The translations under genes and the position numbers were made by a program. The notes beneath the pieces were generated by a model. That model saw only the letters and a program-made list of their open reading frames with translations, ran no database searches and had not been told where the DNA came from. Source: Alteribacillus sp041949975 (GTDB lineage: Bacteria > Bacillota > Bacilli > Bacillales > Marinococcaceae). Taken from it: DNA of 64,000 bases. The stretch spans positions 111,942 through 175,941 of the forward strand of contig NZ_JBHFQG010000005.1 of assembly GCF_041949975.1 (NCBI RefSeq). The letters are read 5' to 3'. Of the stretch, positions 61,424-64,000 are shown one piece after another. Positions within the stretch are counted from its first letter, which is position 1, and each line of letters opens with the position of its first letter.

Positions 61424-62278
61424 TTAATCGTTATACCTGTAGAAACCGCGTCCAGTTTTTTTCCCAAGCCAGCCAGCTTTTACATACTTGCGGAGCAATG
61501 GGCAAGGCCGGTATTTATCATCACCGAAGCCTTCATGTAGGGTTTCCATAATATAGAGACATGTATCGAGTCCTATGAAATCTGCTAGGGTAAGCGGTCC
61601 CATAGGATGATTCATTCCCAGTTTCATTACCTCATCAATATCTTCTGGAGACGACACACCTTCATAGACGGTATAGACGGCCTCATTAATCATGGGCATT
61701 AGAATTCGGTTAGAAACAAAACCTGGGAAATCATTTACTTCAACCGGAGTCTTATGAAGCCTTTCTGCTACTGTTTTTACTTGATCAAACACTTCATCGG
61801 TTGTAGCGAGCCCCCGAATAATTTCCACCAATTTCATCACTGGTACAGGGTTCATAAAATGCATACCGATCACTTGAGAAGGGCGTGACGTTTCGGCTGC
61901 AATTTCTGTTACAGGAAGAGAAGAAGTGTTGGTAGCAAGAATCGCGTGAGGCGGTGCACACTCATCTAACTCTTTAAACACTTTCTTTTTCACATCTAAA
62001 TTTTCTATAATCGCTTCTATTACAAGGTCTGCTTTTGACGCATTTTCTAATTCAGTAGAAGGAACAAGACGGCTTAGCACTTCTGTTGTTTCTTCAATGG
62101 TCATTCGTCCTTTATCTGTTTGTCTGGTTAAATTTTTCTTTATTCTTTCCAAGCCTTTTTCAACTTGATTTTCATCCATATCGTGAAGATAAACATAGTA
62201 ACCTGCCTGCGCATGCACCTGGGCAATCCCTGACCCCATTTGGCCGGCTCCGACAACCATTATCGTTTGGATATCCAT
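61424..62278 (-). CDS. 3-hydroxybutyryl-CoA dehydrogenase
   Basis: An NAD(P)-dependent enzyme of 284 residues, third step of beta-oxidation. The Rossmann motif is VVGAGQMGSGIAQV (about 8-21), the catalytic region is ATNTSSLPVTEIA with His in IGMHFMNPVPVMKLVEII, and the C-terminal domain has NDFPGFVSNRILMPMINEAV. B. subtilis MmgB and Clostridium Hbd are the nearest analogues. It lies 61 bases after thiolase. Confidence 0.95.
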   Translation of the reverse strand: MDIQTIMVVGAGQMGSGIAQVHAQAGYYVYLHDMDENQVEKGLERIKKNLTRQTDKGRMTIEETTEVLSRLVPSTELENASKADLVIEAIIENLDVKKKVFKELDECAPPHAILATNTSSLPVTEIAAETSRPSQVIGMHFMNPVPVMKLVEIIRGLATTDEVFDQVKTVAERLHKTPVEVNDFPGFVSNRILMPMINEAVYTVYEGVSSPEDIDEVMKLGMNHPMGPLTLADFIGLDTCLYIMETLHEGFGDDKYRPCPLLRKYVKAGWLGKKTGRGFYRYND

Positions 62279-62339
62279 TATTCTACCGCCTCCTGAATTT
62301 TAGTGGTTTATAGTCTGCTCCTACGAACAGGGTGTGGTT

Positions 62340-63518
62340 CTATACCTCGATCATGACAGCATCGCCCTGTCCGCCGCCGCTGCAAATAGCAGCAATACCG
62401 ATACCTCCACCTTGACGTTTTAATTCATGGGCGAGCGTTAGTATGATGCGTGCTCCACTTGCACCTATCGGATGTCCTAAAGCAACAGCTCCACCGTTCA
62501 CATTGACTTTGTCAGCATCCAGACCTGCCAGCTGTTCACTTACAAGAGCAACTGCAGCAAACGCTTCGTTCACTTCAAATAAGTCTATTTCCTTTATTGA
62601 TTTCCCAGTTTTCTTTAAAAGCTTTTCAATAACCAGTCCAGGAGTTTTAGGAAAGTACTGTGTTTCGACAGCAAGAGCTGTGTGACCAATAATTGTGGCG
62701 AGAGGATGTTTACCTTCTGCTTTTGCTCGGGCTTCACTCATCATAACTAAAGCACAGGCCCCATCATTTACTCCGGGGGCGTTTCCTGCAGTTATGGTGC
62801 CATCTTTTGTAAATACAGGTTTTAACTTTTGCAATGATTCTATATCCGCGTCTTTTCGAGGGCTTTCGTCAACAGAAACGAGCAGAGAATCTCCTTTTCT
62901 TTGTGGAACTTCTATCGAGGCTGTTTCTTCTGCAAAGCGGCCATTTTCTATAGCTTCGTTGGCACGCTGGTGACTTCGAAGTGCCCAATCATCCTGCATT
63001 TCCCGGGAAATACCCAGCTCCTGCGCTACTTTATTTCCGTATATACCCATATGAACTCCCTGAAAAGAACATGTTAATCCATCATGGACCATCAAGTCCT
63101 TCATAGAGGCATCTCCCATGCGTGCTCCCCAGCGTGCCTTTGGCAGAAAGTAAGGGGCATTGCTCATCGATTCCATTCCTCCGGCTACCAGAACCTCACC
63201 ATCTTCCGCTCTGATTATTTGGTCAGACATCGTTACACTGCGCATTCCGGAGGCACATACTTTATTTATCGTTTCTGTTTCTACTTCCCAAGAAAGGCCG
63301 GCATGACGGGCAGCTTGACGAGAAGGAATCTGTCCCTGTCCTCCTTGCAGAACATTTCCCATAATCACTTCTTGCACATTGTTAGGATCGGTATTTGTTT
63401 TTTCTAATGCTCCCCGTATTGCTTCTCCTCCTAATTCGGATGCTGTTAAAGCACTTAGTGATCCGCCAAATTTACCAAATGGGGTGCGTGCTCCGCCAAC
63501 TATTACCGAGTTCACCAT
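62340..63518 (-). CDS. Acetyl-CoA C-acetyltransferase (thiolase)
   Basis: A 392-residue thiolase. Cys88 (INKVCASGMRS) forms the acyl intermediate, His349 (GHPIGASGARI) and Cys379 (ICSGGGQGDA) complete the active site. AAAGGAGG precedes the ATG. It is the first gene of the operon after the operator-like palindrome, about 70 bases upstream, and could degrade acetoacetyl-CoA or longer ketoacyl-CoA. Confidence 0.96.
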   Translation of the reverse strand: MVNSVIVGGARTPFGKFGGSLSALTASELGGEAIRGALEKTNTDPNNVQEVIMGNVLQGGQGQIPSRQAARHAGLSWEVETETINKVCASGMRSVTMSDQIIRAEDGEVLVAGGMESMSNAPYFLPKARWGARMGDASMKDLMVHDGLTCSFQGVHMGIYGNKVAQELGISREMQDDWALRSHQRANEAIENGRFAEETASIEVPQRKGDSLLVSVDESPRKDADIESLQKLKPVFTKDGTITAGNAPGVNDGACALVMMSEARAKAEGKHPLATIIGHTALAVETQYFPKTPGLVIEKLLKKTGKSIKEIDLFEVNEAFAAVALVSEQLAGLDADKVNVNGGAVALGHPIGASGARIILTLAHELKRQGGGIGIAAICSGGGQGDAVMIEV

Positions 63519-63587
63519 CCTGCTTCCTCCTTTTGTGATCAGCTTTCCTTATGAATATTTATTTTTTTCGGAAAATAGAAGATCTAT

Positions 63588-63605
63588 TGACCGAACGCTC
63601 GCTCA
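63588..63605 (-). promoter_or_regulatory. Operator-like palindrome upstream of the acyl-CoA degradation operon
   Basis: TGACCGAACGCTCGCTCA is a near-palindrome of the form TGAnCGAnCGnTCGnTCA. It fits the operator size and symmetry of TetR-family regulators and lies about 70 bases before the thiolase ATG, in the probable promoter. The TetR protein encoded at 58369-59031 is the natural candidate to bind it. Confidence 0.55.
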
Positions 63606-63756
63606 TTTTTCTTTTAAAAAAATAGTTCTCAAAGAGAGAAAGGGGAATAAATCTCTTCCCCTTCAACTATTAATACTTGCGCCTCTGTTGTAAACGCTTT
63701 CCTCATCTATTAAACTACTGTAATTTGCCAAAAAAATCAAGGTCTTTCTTGTAAAA

Positions 63757-63786
63757 AAAGACAGCAATTATCTTCATGCTGCCTTT
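63757..63786 (-). terminator. Intrinsic terminator after the FadF-like gene
   Basis: A 10-bp stem (AAAGGCAGCA/TGCTGTCTTT on the minus strand, one G-U) followed by TTTTTTTAC. It lies 9 bases past the stop, making the beta-oxidation genes below it a separate unit with their own promoter. Confidence 0.8.
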
Positions 63787-63795
63787 TTAAACTTT

Positions 63796-64000
63796 TTATT
63801 CAGCTTCTGCAAGTGGCTGTCTGTTACCCACTACCGATTTCTCTAAGATTTCAGCGATATCCATGGTTTGAACATCGTCTTCTGCCTCTTTTGCTTTCAC
63901 GCCATCCGACATCATCGTTAAGCAATACGGACAGGCGCTTCCAATCATAGAAGGACTGGTTTGTATCGCTTGTTCGGTTCGGGCGACATTCACCCGCTGC
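63796..64000 (-). CDS. C-terminal fragment of a FadF-like (Fe-S)-binding oxidoreductase
   Basis: The last 67 codons of a gene that runs off the right edge; the frame stays open to position 64000 (QRVNVARTEQAIQ). The segment SACPYCLTMMSDGVKAKE is the C-terminal CCG-type cysteine motif of the heterodisulfide-reductase-like Fe-S proteins, of which FadF (YwjF in B. subtilis) is the member found next to acdA and icmF. It would link acyl-CoA dehydrogenase electrons, via ETF, to the quinone pool. The real start lies outside the window. Confidence 0.8.
   Translation of the reverse strand, partial: QRVNVARTEQAIQTSPSMIGSACPYCLTMMSDGVKAKEAEDDVQTMDIAEILEKSVVGNRQPLAEAE

Noticed and set aside
1..64000. 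CRISPR array, prophage, transposase or tRNA cluster
   Set aside because: No regularly spaced repeats, phage genes, transposase motifs or tRNA cloverleaf candidates were seen; the dispersed repeats lack coding capacity.

Overview
The window is a stretch of chromosome from a spore-forming, flagellated, Gram-positive bacterium of the family Bacillaceae. The gene order spoIIID-mbl-flhO-flhP-fabZ, spoIIQ-spoIID-murA-DUF1146-atp operon-upp-glyA-ywlG-rpiB-ywlE-mntP-ywlC-spoIIR-prmC-prfA, and tdk-rpmE-rho-glpX-murA2-tal-fba-spo0F-ywjG-pyrG-rpoE matches the known Bacillus subtilis order closely. An acidic S-layer-homology protein, very acidic extracytoplasmic tails, an atpZ-atpI pair and an alkaliphile-type lysine in ATP synthase subunit a hint at a halophilic or alkaliphilic relative. 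The genus cannot be fixed from the sequence alone. Nearly all genes are on the minus strand; only the SLH protein, the CoA-disulfide reductase and ywjG are on the plus strand.

Layout. 1-7100: end of an envelope hydrolase-like gene, an SLH surface protein, a 57-residue membrane peptide, fabZ, an EpuA-type gene, flhP, flhO, mbl and spoIIID. 7100-12400: a DnaQ-like exonuclease, then an accessory transport unit (DUF294/CBS regulator, sodium:solute symporter, DUF4212 small subunit, two small membrane proteins). 12700-17400: spoIIQ, spoIID, murA and a DUF1146 gene. 18600-25780: the complete ATP synthase operon atpZIBEFHAGDC. 25860-29100: an accessory patch with a decayed sigma-54 activator and a Vpr-like secreted protease. 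29240-39260: upp, glyA and the ywl/spoIIR/prmC/prfA cluster, including a chemoreceptor broken by three frameshifts. 39400-42670: CoA-disulfide reductase, a lipoprotein and an ECF sigma/anti-sigma pair. 42800-54900: tdk to rpoE. 55100-64000: a fatty-acid or branched-chain acyl-CoA degradation operon (fadF end, thiolase, 3-hydroxyacyl-CoA dehydrogenase, two tandem acyl-CoA dehydrogenases, a TetR regulator and fused mutase IcmF).

The genes cover ATP synthesis, wall precursor synthesis (two MurA enzymes), wall geometry (Mbl), translation termination, central carbon flow, pyrimidine salvage and synthesis, and the early sporulation programme (Spo0F phosphorelay, SpoIIR signalling, SpoIID/SpoIIQ engulfment, SpoIIID mother-cell control). 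A sigma-E-type promoter before spoIID and a probable sigma-F-type promoter before spoIIQ can be read directly.

The most unusual structure is a family of five intergenic repeats (about 185-395 bp) at 18156, 43559, 51845, 53820 and 54041. They fold as nested hairpins whose arms carry compensatory base changes between copies. Four of the five end within a few bases of a minus-strand gene's intrinsic terminator, always in the same orientation. Three carry a tail with a perfect DnaA-box nonamer. No tRNA, rRNA, transposase or CRISPR array was seen.
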